From contig JAAZMR010000101.1 in assembly GCA_012798695.1 (NCBI GenBank), positions 30,160 to 94,159 on the forward strand: 64,000 bases of DNA, written 5' to 3'. The first letter of the stretch is position 1; the number at the start of each line of letters is the position of its first letter. The notes below the pieces were generated by a model that was not told where the DNA came from, did not search any database, and saw only the letters and a list, made by a program, of their open reading frames with translations. Source of the stretch: Bacillota bacterium. GTDB taxonomy: Bacteria > Bacillota > Limnochordia > DTU087. The translations under genes and the position numbers were made by a program. Below, one piece after another: positions 46,198 through 56,642 of the stretch.

Positions 46198-47226
46198 ATG
46201 AGAGAGAAAATTAGAGTCATCCAGTACGGTTGCGGCAAAATGGGCAGATATTTTCTCAGGTATCTATATGAGAAGGGCGCGGAGATAGTCGGCGCCATCG
46301 ATCTCAACCCCGATCTTGTGGGTAAAGATGTCGGAGAAGTTGCGGGACTTGGATTCAGAATCAACGTGCCCATCAGATCAGATGCCGAGCAAGTTTTCAA
46401 CGAATGTGACGCGGATGCTTGCGTAATTGCCACCAGAAGTCTAATGTCTGAGGTCTATGATGCCTTCGCGCTCGCTGCCAAGCACGGTGTCAATGCGATC
46501 AGCACATGTGAAGAGGCCTTCTATCCATGGAATACCTCACCAGCACTCACCAATCGACTGGACAGATTAGCTAAGGACAACAACTGTACTCTAGCCGGAT
46601 CAGGTTATCAAGATGTATATTGGGGTAACCTGATCACAACCCTGGCAGGCTCAAGTCATACGATCGAAAGAATAGAGGGAGTGTCCAGCTATAATGTAGA
46701 AGACTATGGAATTGCCCTGGCAGAAGTCCATGGGGCCGGACTCGGCCTGGAGGAATTCGAGAAAGAGATTGCTCAAAGCGATTCACTGCCATCTTTCATG
46801 TGGAATGCAAATGAGTGGTTGTGTTCCCAATTCGGCTGGTCGATTAAGTCAACCGACCAGAAGCTGGTACCAACAACTCACTGTGAGGACATCAAATCAG
46901 AGACACTAGGAAAGGTAATCCCTGCAGGTCACGCCACTGGTATGTCCGCGATTGTAACTACAGTGACAAACCAAGGGCCTGTCATCGTATCTGAGTGCAT
47001 CGGCAAAGTCTACGCCCAAGGCGAGTTCGACCGAAACGATTGGTCTATCATAGGAGAACCCAATACGGTAGTAAAGATCGCGCGCCCAGCCACAGTTGAG
47101 CTCACGTGTGCAACGGTTGTAAACCGAATACCACAGCTGCTGGAAGCTCCTGCCGGATTCTACACGACTGACAAGATGCCACCAGCGGAGTACAGAACTT
47201 ACCCATTGCACTTCTATGTATGGTGA
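46198..47226 (+). CDS. 2,4-diaminopentanoate dehydrogenase-like NAD(P)-dependent oxidoreductase
   Basis: The N-terminal Rossmann domain of dihydrodipicolinate reductase type is clear: IRVIQYGCGKMGRYFLRYL at residues 5-23, DLNPDLVGKDVGEV near 40, and DACVIATRSLMSEVYD near 76. The C-terminal part (TLAGSGYQDVYWGNLI, GHATGMSAIVTT) resembles the dehydrogenase of the oxidative ornithine pathway in clostridia. No partner genes (OraS/OraE mutase, OrtA/B thiolase) are nearby, so its role may differ. It has 342 residues; GAGGGAG precedes the ATG. Confidence 0.75.
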   Translation: MREKIRVIQYGCGKMGRYFLRYLYEKGAEIVGAIDLNPDLVGKDVGEVAGLGFRINVPIRSDAEQVFNECDADACVIATRSLMSEVYDAFALAAKHGVNAISTCEEAFYPWNTSPALTNRLDRLAKDNNCTLAGSGYQDVYWGNLITTLAGSSHTIERIEGVSSYNVEDYGIALAEVHGAGLGLEEFEKEIAQSDSLPSFMWNANEWLCSQFGWSIKSTDQKLVPTTHCEDIKSETLGKVIPAGHATGMSAIVTTVTNQGPVIVSECIGKVYAQGEFDRNDWSIIGEPNTVVKIARPATVELTCATVVNRIPQLLEAPAGFYTTDKMPPAEYRTYPLHFYVW

Positions 47227-47250
47227 GGAAAGAGGATAAGAATCCCGGGA

Positions 47251-47283
47251 CGCCGGTTAGGGTAGCCATTACCTTAACCGGCG
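47251..47283 (+). other. Hairpin just after the dehydrogenase gene
   Basis: CGCCGGTTA (47251-47259) pairs with TAACCGGCG (47275-47283), with a further GGT/ACC inside. No T-run follows; it lies 24 bases past the stop and may protect the 3' end. Confidence 0.5.
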
Positions 47284-47433
47284 GAACCCTTGAAGGTCTC
47301 CCGGTAGAAATCACCGCCCACTCGCTCACAAAACATGAAAAGACCTGTTCCCAAGGGAGAGATTTTCCTGGTCATTCTTGCCCGCCTCCACTCATCCTCA
47401 CCTGGCGTAGTCCACTGTCACCTAGCGCCTTTT

Positions 47434-47470
47434 GAACCCATCTTGAAGCAGAATGTAAGGGTTCCTTTTT
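47434..47470 (+). terminator. Terminator-like hairpin with T-run
   Basis: GAACCC (47434-47439) and GGGTTC (47459-47464) followed by CTTTTTC. It is the first good terminator after the dehydrogenase gene. From here to 48039 no gene can be supported. Confidence 0.5.
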
Positions 47471-48039
47471 CTCTGTAACATATAAAGCCTATCACATCGA
47501 ATGGATAGTGGACAACTTGAGCGCTTGTCGCCATTCTGTGCTGCCTCACCCGCCCTGTCTCTAGCAGCTGGTAGACCACCACTGGAACCGCTTCCCACTG
47601 CGCCTTCAGTGAGAGTTGATCATGCAGAAGTTAAGATGCCTCGGTAGCCATATGGCTACCACCGAATACACAAAATCAGTGGTTGCCACCCAGGATAACT
47701 CCTACTCCCCATTAACAACATCGCTGTTCCCGCCAGATAACCCCAAAGCAGCGTGCCACTATGGGTGGTTTGTGCTGCCCATATTGAGGGCGCCGGAAAC
47801 AGACCTAGTCATAAGGCGCAAGTTGACAAACAGTGGCAACGTGGGCATGTCCATGTACCCGAGAATCGACCAAAGCTGATATTTGGTAACGCAACAGATG
47901 GGCCTAAGCATGATTCTCTTGGATAACGAGCAGATTTGCAGAGTATTCCACTACGTTCCTGGGAAGGTATTGCTGATTCCTCATCATGGAGAAAGAGTGC
48001 GAGGTTCCTACCTAGTCGTTGAGCTTCTGAGTTTTCGAA

Positions 48040-48522
48040 TCAACCAACTCTCAATTTCGCCTCGAGGTCACTCTTCGCCCTTGCATCTAGAGCATATATG
48101 TTCTTCTCAGTCTCAAGGAGCTTACCGTCCTTCACTAGTGACTCTAGAAGGTCTGTTAGAGCCTTTCTGTATCCCACTTTATAGTAGTTTTGAGCTGATT
48201 TCATTCCATCAAGTATCTCTTTACGCTCAAATCTTTCTTTACCCTTGATCACGCTCAGATACGCACACGCCGCCATGACTAAGTCTTTCCTCTTTTTTAT
48301 ATTGAGCCTTGCAGCCACAGTATTGACCGTCATCGCAGGCATCTGCTTATCGGAATTGCTAGATGAAGGTGCTTCCTGATAGTCATCATCCGAAAGGCCT
48401 TCAGGTGAAGACATCTCCTTAACAAATCCTACTAAACCAGGTAACGCCTCTCTTACGAACCCTTCGGAACCCCGAAATTCCACCTCTGCCTCTCCTGCTT
48501 TGAGCCTAATCCAGCTTTCCAT
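48040..48522 (-). CDS. Hypothetical protein with C-terminal winged-helix-like domain
   Basis: A 160-residue protein of unknown family. The N-terminal 35 residues (WIRLKAGEAEVEFRGSEGFV) look like a small beta-rich domain; a Ser/Asp-rich linker follows (about residues 40-60), then an alpha/beta segment with VAARLNIKKRKDLVMAACAY and RKALTDLLESLVKDGKLLET, ending in a hairpin NIYALDA like a winged helix. ATG at 48522 follows GGGGAG; longer frames are not needed. It is divergent from the HEPN-type gene, with 357 gene-free bases between, including a GTGTGCACAC palindrome at 48608-48617. Confidence 0.6.
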   Translation of the reverse strand: MESWIRLKAGEAEVEFRGSEGFVREALPGLVGFVKEMSSPEGLSDDDYQEAPSSSNSDKQMPAMTVNTVAARLNIKKRKDLVMAACAYLSVIKGKERFERKEILDGMKSAQNYYKVGYRKALTDLLESLVKDGKLLETEKNIYALDARAKSDLEAKLRVG

Positions 48523-48879
48523 CCTATCTCCCCTCTCCTCACTCCTATGCCCATAGTCCAGTCCCGCCAAGATCAAACTAATTATGTGAACCTTTGCCAA
48601 CTATAGTGTGTGCACACTTCGATTAACTGCCTATATATTCCGTCTTGCTTATTCTTACTTCATTATGTTCTGCCAATCTTATGAATTTCCTGCCTATATG
48701 AAGCTTTTTGGTTAGGGACTATATAGTCATGGGAACACCGCCTGAGTAACTTAGCACGACAAACTCGGACCCCCGGTGAAGACAAAGGGAAAACACCTTG
48801 CAGGCGGGAAGTAAGAAACTGGAGTTGGACACTCTAGAGAAATCAAGTTTTTTCGAGGGAACATTGGAGATGGAGGTGA

Positions 48880-49722
48880 ATGAGACTGCAAGCCAAGAAG
48901 AAGAGAGCAGTCAGGAGAATTACTACAGCAAGAAGAGCAGAATTGCACAGACTCGCCGGAATACTGTGTGATTTCCTTCCCCTCACATCATACTCCGATT
49001 GGGCTGTAACGTTCACAACCATATTCAGAGAAAGCTCTGTAGAGAAGTATCTAAGACATAAAGGCTCCAAACAGCAAAAGCTGAAGCGAGGGTTTACGGA
49101 TGTATACCGATATCATCAGAGGCTTCCTAAAATGCTAATAAGAAAAATCATACCCGCTGCCATCGATTACCGCATGCATGAGAGAAGGCCGCTTACAAGA
49201 AAGGAACTAAATGATCTTTCTGACTGCCTTCTTAAGCTAGAAATCGATATGCGAGATGAGTTAAGAGACGTTGCCCTCGATGCGACATTGCCTCGCATCA
49301 CGGTGCCACCTGACGAACTGGTAAAACGGCTTCGTAACCATAACCTTGACCCAGCGATTTCTTCAGAACCATTTCAGCTATTCAAGGATGGCCATTTTAA
49401 TGAGGCCACCAGAAGAGCGGGCGAGAAATTCGAAGATCAAGTGCAGCAGTATTCCCAGATCAGTAAGATAGGGCGCAGTCTAATGGGTGACGCGTTCACA
49501 AATGACCATCTTATGGATATCAGTGGCATTCAGCCAAAGAACCAGCAAGGATTCACCGAAGGGTATAAACTCCTAACTATGGGAGCTATGGCCGCCATCA
49601 GAAACGTCTTTAGCCATGGAAACGAAGAGAGGCGTACCCCCGAAGAGTGTTATGAAATGCTCATGTTTTTCAATTGGCTGTTCCGATACCTCAAGTCGCC
49701 CGAAGGGACTGACATTACTTGA
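48880..49722 (+). CDS. TIGR02391 family (Ymh-like) protein with HEPN-type RxxxxH motif
   Basis: The C-terminal half matches the TIGR02391/Ymh family: FNEATRRAGEKFEDQVQQ near residue 170, GRSLMGDAF, then GAMAAIRNVFSHGNEE near 228. RNVFSH is an Rx4H motif, the catalytic signature of HEPN ribonucleases. The N-terminal half, about residues 1-130, is basic and helical and not assigned. Length 280. GGAGG sits only three bases from the ATG. It converges on the DrmB-like gene, 33 bases away, and is divergent from the winged-helix gene. Family knowledge suggests abortive infection or RNA cleavage; activity here is inference. Confidence 0.7.
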   Translation: MRLQAKKKRAVRRITTARRAELHRLAGILCDFLPLTSYSDWAVTFTTIFRESSVEKYLRHKGSKQQKLKRGFTDVYRYHQRLPKMLIRKIIPAAIDYRMHERRPLTRKELNDLSDCLLKLEIDMRDELRDVALDATLPRITVPPDELVKRLRNHNLDPAISSEPFQLFKDGHFNEATRRAGEKFEDQVQQYSQISKIGRSLMGDAFTNDHLMDISGIQPKNQQGFTEGYKLLTMGAMAAIRNVFSHGNEERRTPEECYEMLMFFNWLFRYLKSPEGTDIT

Positions 49723-49755
49723 GAGGTCAGACGCCCTAATCGGTCCGCAACTCCC

Positions 49756-51630
49756 CTACACTCCCTCCCAGAACCCCTTCACCTGCTCACCAGAGGATTT
49801 GTCCCTCCACCCCACCAGAAACCGCCGATTAAGGTCATGGTTGAAATGAATGCAGGATATCTCGTTGAGGAAGAGGCAACCAACACACGCCTTCTCCTCG
49901 TCAATACACACAGGATCGAATATGCAAGTCTGGATGGACTCTATAGTCGAGCTCAGCCATCGATGGAAATATACTTCAAATAGGTTGAAAAGAGCTCCGA
50001 GGTTAACACCTTGGACGTTTTGACAATAGATCATGAAAGCAGGTATGTTCGGGAAAATATACTCTGAAAGGGCGTTCTTGTCTAGCCTACAGAGCTGTGC
50101 CGCCTGGCCAATAAGTGCATGACTCGCAGAGTGGATCAGTGTATATACTGCCGCTGTTATGGGATAGAGCTCATTGCTAACCGGCATGAAGGGAGTGATA
50201 GCATCAAGCCGCACGTAGTTGAAGAACCAGGTCTGTAATCCCAGCTCATCTCCTAGATCCGGGATATTGTCTCGTCTCGGGTCAACAAACCCATTGGCCA
50301 ATAGCCACCTGAGTACGGCCGCCTTTTCCAGCTCAAATAAGATACCTTCCGTGGTAAGGTGATTGACATAGACATTCTTCATCCCCGGCGTCTCACTGGG
50401 AAATGCAGTCAGAACAGCCTCTGATGGATTATATGATCTCCTCGTAAACCCATACGCCGAGAACACGATACTAATGTCCTCACAAGCTCGCACACTCCTG
50501 AAGCCAAGGCGCCGGGCAGTTTCCGGATATGACGCAGCATTCAAGGAGTGCATCCCTAAGGACTGCGCCGCAGTCATGGCGTCCTCCAAGGTAAAGACAT
50601 CACCCCGGATTACGGCATCATATTCGGCAATCTCGATGGCCAGCTCTTCCCTAGCACCCCAATCCGCTTGATAAAGATTGGTGTCCACGAAATCCTTGGC
50701 CTGCTTCAGGGCACCACTGGAGTTGCTGTTCTTGATAGCCATCTCTGCCATCCGATATGCCAGTGCTTCACCGATGCCAAATTGCTCAACGAAATCCCGG
50801 GCTATCCTGGCAATCTCGCTCTCCATGCCTTCTTCGTCTATTTCCCTTCCAGACATACGAATGATTTTGCTAAGATCATCCGCAGTGATTGCCCCGGCCC
50901 CATAGGCCAAGACCACACTCGCACCACCCACATCCGATGAAAGCAGTTCCTCTATATCCGAGTTCATAAGGTCGATCATGCAGACGCTAGAGGGTATGTG
51001 TACCCCCGGGTTCTCAGCGTTATCCGGCGAAAGCCATGCCGAGCAGCTAGGACAAATGGTGTTCATTTCCATACGTCTGCCGGGACTGCAATCACAGATA
51101 AAGGCATAGTGATCATATCTTAGCCTACTTGTCCCGTGTTTCTTGCAGCCAATGGGTTTGACTGGACCAGCCCACCCACACTTGCAGTGATAGACCATTT
51201 GCAGTTGCCGCAGCTCACCGGTACATCCCTGCCTCCCGCAGCGACGCTTGGAGTATAACACGCTGTTGGTATTGCGATACACTCGGACTCGGCCACAAGT
51301 ATTACAGAAAAACACCAAAGGGCTGATCTCAGCATAGATATCAGCTGCCCTTCCCTGCCTCGGCGTCAGCACTTCATAGTTCTTGGCCGAAATGGGAAAC
51401 AAGAACCCCTTGGTGTGCCCATGCTTTTGGAATACACTCACCAGCCGACCAATCCTCCATAACAACCTTTCCTGGTTAATACCTTGAGCGGGGACCGAGT
51501 TCCAGTGGGTGACATAGGCCGTCAAAATCAACCGCTCCTTCTTACAGTAAGAATCCACCCACGCGGAGGGCAAGTATTTATATAGAGCCTGATCCAGACT
51601 GCGTTCCATCTGATTGTCCCTCAAAGCCAC
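49756..51630 (-). CDS. drmB: DrmB-like DUF1998 protein (DISARM-type defence)
   Basis: DUF1998 proteins accompany large helicases in DISARM and related phage-defence systems. This 624-residue frame is intact. Residues 108-195 carry several Cys pairs (CNTCG, CGRQGC, CKCG, CDC, CPSC), which should bind zinc. The C-terminal DUF1998 signature is present: ALIGQAAQLCRLDK near 520, FEVYFHRWL near 550, and the cysteines of ACVGCLFLNEISCIHFNHDL near 580. GTG at 51630 follows AGGAGGTG and lies 13 bases after the end of the broken DrmA-like gene. DrmC nuclease and DrmM methyltransferase genes are absent, so any defence would be incomplete or variant. Confidence 0.75.
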   Translation of the reverse strand: MALRDNQMERSLDQALYKYLPSAWVDSYCKKERLILTAYVTHWNSVPAQGINQERLLWRIGRLVSVFQKHGHTKGFLFPISAKNYEVLTPRQGRAADIYAEISPLVFFCNTCGRVRVYRNTNSVLYSKRRCGRQGCTGELRQLQMVYHCKCGWAGPVKPIGCKKHGTSRLRYDHYAFICDCSPGRRMEMNTICPSCSAWLSPDNAENPGVHIPSSVCMIDLMNSDIEELLSSDVGGASVVLAYGAGAITADDLSKIIRMSGREIDEEGMESEIARIARDFVEQFGIGEALAYRMAEMAIKNSNSSGALKQAKDFVDTNLYQADWGAREELAIEIAEYDAVIRGDVFTLEDAMTAAQSLGMHSLNAASYPETARRLGFRSVRACEDISIVFSAYGFTRRSYNPSEAVLTAFPSETPGMKNVYVNHLTTEGILFELEKAAVLRWLLANGFVDPRRDNIPDLGDELGLQTWFFNYVRLDAITPFMPVSNELYPITAAVYTLIHSASHALIGQAAQLCRLDKNALSEYIFPNIPAFMIYCQNVQGVNLGALFNLFEVYFHRWLSSTIESIQTCIFDPVCIDEEKACVGCLFLNEISCIHFNHDLNRRFLVGWRDKSSGEQVKGFWEGV

Positions 51631-51642
51631 CTTGTCACCTCC

Positions 51643-54600
51643 TCATGCCAATTCTATCTTGACCGGTATGTCTGTATCCCGTAAACTCCGCATGGGATGG
51701 CCTAATCCTAAGCGTTGCAACCCCCGTGAAATACAGCAGTATGGCTCTGCCGTGAAATCCTCAGCGACAACCCGGGTATAGAATTCATCGACCAGTCGAT
51801 TGGTCTTTCTTGCATAGGCCCGCCCAAATATATCCACCTCGGTCTTATACGCTGCCTTGACCAGTTGTTTCACCCTTTCCCGGGGAATATCCCCTGCCTC
51901 AATCGCCTTCTGCAGGCTGCGCATCCCGTAGATATGACCATAGACATACTGGAGTTCAAGATCGAAATAGTTGATCAAGATGCCTGACAAGACACCCGGA
52001 AAACTCCGGTCAATAGCCTTCGATGCCCATCTGTTGATAGGAACAGGCTCGATTAGAATATCCTTGAACTCGTGAAAGGGAAGGACGTTCTTGAGGTAAC
52101 TGCGGTCTTTCTCCCGGGGCACCCGCATCACCACAATGGCTATGCCCGGAAACTTCCTGCCCACCCTGCTGTATGCCTGTAAGTACTCCGCGGTGTTATT
52201 GGGCATGCCAAAGAAGTACATCACATTAAACCTGTTCTCATCTACCCCATGGGAAATCATGCTAGTGGCACAAATCAGGTTTGGACCTGCCAAGGACCCA
52301 GCTGCACTACCAATCTCTTCTAGAATCCTTCTGACATCTTGGAATGAGTCATCGCCGGTCATTCTGCGAACATCAAAGGGCTGCATCCCTCGGTCTATCA
52401 GTTCTACGTTGGCCTGACTCTCAATATTACCGATCACCAAGTTACCGTCTTTCTTGACGGTATTATACTGTATGAAGACCCAGTAATTGGCCAGGATCTC
52501 CAGAGCCTCTTCCCTGCTCTCCAGATCAAGAAATTCCACCATCTCGTCGGTGTTTTCATACTGTTCCCAAAGAATCTCCCGCATATATCGTATACTGTTG
52601 CCCACACTAGATACCATAGCCTGACCGTATGGAGCATGACCAAGGATCAGCTGAGCCAGTTGGTTCCTATTTACTTCAGCATAGAAACTGCGGTCAAGAT
52701 ACGGTGACGGTGCGGGGAACACCATGCCTTCTTTCATATGCAAGTGGTAGAGCTGCTCCTGATACCCAGTGATAGTTGCCGTAGCCCCGATCACCTTCAG
52801 GCTCTTGTTACTGGAATTCAACTCCTGGTAAAAAAGCTCCAGCAGTGTCTCATAATGGGCATCATACGCCCCCAGCGACTCCCGGACAAGATGCAGCTCA
52901 TCTTGGATCATCAAGGTCGGAGCTCCATCTTTAAGGCTCATTGCCTTATGCAGCTCCATTGGTACATCGCAAATACGTTCAGTGCACCTCAGCCGGCTGC
53001 TGTAACCGTGCCTTGGACAGAGAGTCCTTACCTCCCCCAGGATGTTTCTGAAACTGGCCTGCACACCGATCAGGGCGAATTTATCGATGGTGCTCACGAT
53101 TACTGAAGGCAGATAGCGATAGATCTCGGTGTCGACTACATAAAAAGGCAGGTCACCCCCGGAGTGACATTGGGGAGTATGGCACCGGTGCACAAGTCTG
53201 TGGGTGGTTTCGTCATAATGGACATGAACACCTTTTGTCTGGCAGAAAGGACACTTTTCCAACACCCTATAGTCTTCGTCTAGAGTCTCCTGTGAGGAGT
53301 CCCTGAGACGTCTTGCCACTCTGGTTCAATCCTATTAGGCGTATTTGCCTCTCCCACAAAATACCCGAGGCCAAAGGGTTTTCCGCCTTCTGTTATGGCA
53401 CAGTCTCGGCGAATCAGCTCCGCTTCGGCCAGAATAACGCCAATGCGCTCCACCTGCTGGATGGAAAGGAGTCTCAGCGGGTATTTGATAATGGCCGACA
53501 CCCCATCCAATTTGCCCCGAATCCGGTCAAAGAAGAGGGTAAACACAACACACCCTAGGAACGCTTCCGTCTTGCCACCTCCTGTTGGGAAATGCAGGAC
53601 ATCCGCTTTGTCCGGCTGACTCATCTCTCCCATCTCATCTTCTCCATATTCACTGGCACAAATATCAGCTACCATTGATACGACAAACACAATCTCGAAG
53701 AGATACCACGCCTCAAACTGCTTGGCTGAGTTTCTGAAAGTCATGTTCATCTGGGCAAAGGCCAGCCTAATCGCCTCATAGTCACGGATCAGCCGAATGC
53801 CGTTGGCAAAGCGACGGATCTCCCTGGCAAATCCACCCAATCTCCTCTGCCAGCTGGGCTTGGGCCTTGGGCGCAAGCTGGGGAGATAGCTCGCGGCCGT
53901 ATGTTTCCCATTCATCTAGCTCTCTTTCCATATCCTGCCTAATTTCCGTAAGCACATTGACTGGATCCTGGATCAGCTCATCTAGATTGGCCTTTACATG
54001 ATCACGTGTTCGCAACCGATATTGCCGGTAGACCGGCAGGTGAGTAGTACGCAGCACCGCAGCATCGTGGGGATCGACTTCCACACCGCAGTTATGGCCG
54101 ATCGCCGGCTGGGTGCAGTCGTATTTGTAGTCATCTGCAAAATACTCCATGGTAACAGGACTATAAGTAGCCCCATCTAACCTGAGCTCCAAGCCGGAGT
54201 TGAAAATGGTGTTGATCCGGTATTCCCTGGTCGCGCCTCCTGCCGATGAAGTATTGGTGAAGCGAACAGATGCTCGGAGCAGACCCGCAATATGGGGCCG
54301 AATTTCACAGTTAACTGCAAAATTCCATATGGGACGCATGAACTCCTCAGATCTGGTTCTTGTGAAATTCTCCCAAGCTGCTTCATCGCGTAGGTCAACC
54401 GCGTGGCATTTTTCCCGAATAACATGATAGAAACGGGGGTCTCCTTGAACCTCTTCACCTAAAGCATCTATGTATGGGTCGAGGGCTGAGCGGAAATCGG
54501 TCATGCCATAGTGCCGCTCGGCATTGTAGATATCCCTCAGCTTGGCTTTAAGGCGCAGGTTATTGATGCGCTTTTTCGAATAGACTGGCAAGACATCTAC

Positions 54601-54993
54601 ACTCCAGCTCTCTAGGCTAGTCGCCACCTCATCTTCTTGGGAATTTGGCTCACCCAGTCTAGCAGCTCGTTCCCAAGATTTATAGAAAAACTCCCTCTAC
54701 TCCTCTATGCTGGGAAACACCCTGTAATAAAGCTCTCCTCCGGGGATGATCTCTAGTTCCGCGAAAGTGAGCTCTTCTTCTCTAAGGTAGAAGTCTATCC
54801 CAATCGAACAGATGCTGGAGTCCCGGTTCCGGGAGGTGGCTACTGCCAACTCTGCAGCTAACCGCCCTACCATGAAAAGCTTAGTTGGCTCGCTCTCATA
54901 GACTACCTCCACGTTGGCACCAGTGATGCGATCTTTGTACTCACTAAGCAGGTATTCTGCAAACTTCGAATACTTATCATATGTAATTGCCAT
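51643..54993 (-). pseudogene. drmA: DrmA-like SF2 helicase gene, broken by one stop and two frameshifts
   Basis: Three frames together spell one helicase of about 1,115 residues. It starts at ATG 54993 after GAGGAG (MAITYDKYSKFAEYLL). An in-frame TAG at 54699-54697 stands where EEQREFF would be expected; the same frame continues to about 53836, where a frameshift in a G-run links EEIGG to GFAREIRRF. The second frame holds Walker A (LHFPTGGGKTEAFLG). A second frameshift between 53320 and 53280 leads to the third frame with DEYRVLEKCPFC-like zinc residues, motif II (MIQDELHLVRE), motif III (IGATATITGY) and motif VI (QAYSRVGRKF). The downstream DrmB-like gene is intact. Real decay or assembly error are both possible; three independent breaks favour decay. 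Confidence 0.75.
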
Positions 54994-55000
54994 TTGCTCC

Positions 55001-56642
55001 TCACCGCCTCTTTAGTGCATCAGCCATCAATCTAGAATAGATATTAGTGCCAGGTTTTCGGGTTAGCACTACGGACAGGTAATCCCGGCCCTGGTCATGG
55101 CGGTATATAAAGCGTTGAAGTTCTTGACAAAATCTTCTCTTCTAGCCTCTAACGTCTCTTGGTCAACCCTTTCCATGAGTCGCCTCATACTGTTTGACTT
55201 CTCAAAATACCCCATCGAGTAGAGTCCACAGAGAATGACCGCTTGAAAGTCCAGTCCCAAAGCGCTTTCAATGGTCATCAGCGCCACACCCGAGCGATCT
55301 CCATAGCGTACCGCCATGTGATTTGCATCCCGGCTGAGCACCGAGTAGGGTATGTCATTGCCCTCTAGTTTCTCTTTTAACCAGTGGAGAACGTAGTATT
55401 TGGATGGCTTGTACTGCTTCTGGTGCATCAAGATGGCGATCTGGCCCAAGGGAACGTCCAGCCCCTGGTTGAGGATCTTGATGATATTCACTACGTCGCC
55501 TACCTCTTGGAAGCGATCAGACAAGACCACATCGGGTTTGGACCCTGGACGGAAGGCTTTGCCCCGCAGGAAGATATCTGGGTCTTTCTCAATACCGAGT
55601 TCCATCTTTCGAAAGCATTCCCGCCCGGCATCTACGAACCTATCTATGTATTCATTGATGGGCCTGGAGTTGCGGAAATTCATTTCGATCCTCATGGCCT
55701 TACCGTCAAATCTAGGCATATCCTTACCGGCCACATACCAACCTCCAGGAGCAAACGGCAGCACAGAGCATGAAAGGTAAGACATTCGACGTTTCTCTCC
55801 CGGAAGCCTGCTACTCCAATTCTCCATTCATAGTAGTTCCGCAGGTTACTGTTAAAGCAGGTGATCAGGATCTGCTTCTCTGGATGGATGCTGGCGAGCT
55901 TGAAGGCCTTGGAAATTAAGATCACACTCTTGCCACTGCCGGCACAGGCCAGGATCAGCTGAGAGCCGTGTTGGATACCATTTACCAGATTTATCTGCTC
56001 ATCGGTCAATCGGAAGGCAGCAACAGACTCATCATCCACTGCTATGGAATAGTCATCAGGGTGAATCTCACTTGCTGCTGCAATCTCTTCTTCACCTACA
56101 ATCCCCCGGGTAAAGATGGGAATACTATATTCGAGGGCAATTACTTGGAGGAGGGAGGTTCCCATGGAGGAATCAATGATCGAGGCTGAAGCCTCTTCGA
56201 ACTCCAGCAGTTCTTCAACTTGATCATGAAAGAAGATATCGTCTAGTATGAAATGGGGCATTCTACCAGCGCTTCTGCTGCCTATGTGTGGAAACCAGAT
56301 GCTCCAACTAAAGGGGAAGCGGAGCCTCTTATCACTTTGCCGTAGGTTGGCATGGGAGAGGAGCTTATCCCGCATTCTCCTTCGGGTGCTTTTCCAAAGT
56401 GGTGCAATGGCCTGCAGGTAAACATTGAGCTGCGACGTATCCGAGAAGGGATCTATAGAGAGAAGATGCACACCTGCCCGGGGTTGAATCAAGGCTAGTG
56501 CTGTCGGTTGGGCATCCAGTAGAGGTACCAGGTTAAGCAGACCTAACCATTCATCATCGAGGTGCGAGTCTAGATAATTCACCAAACGCTTGCTGTCAAG
56601 GTCTAGATCTAAAGCAGAATAGTCAGACGGAAGTATTCTCAT
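55001..56642 (-). pseudogene. SF1 (UvrD-like) helicase gene with internal deletion and C-terminal frameshift
   Basis: The first frame (ATG 56642, AAGGAG site) gives a roughly 220-residue N-terminal region, then Walker A (LACAGSGKSVIL) and ITCFNSNLRNYYEW, ending after CLTFHALCCRLLLE. A second frame from about 55740 continues with DMPRFDGKAMRIEMNFRNS, motif V-like TIESALGLDFQAV and motif VI (YTAMTRA). Motifs II and III between them are missing, so about 100 codons are deleted. At 55084-55091 a frameshift in a C/G-run ends the frame; restoring it gives RDYLSVVLTRKPGTN and runs to a TGA at 55001-55003, eight bases before the DrmA-like start. The gene therefore headed the DISARM-like operon. Confidence 0.75.

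Noticed and set aside
47616..47879. 87-residue plus-strand frame
   Set aside because: No ribosome binding site, no family resemblance and no conserved-looking composition.
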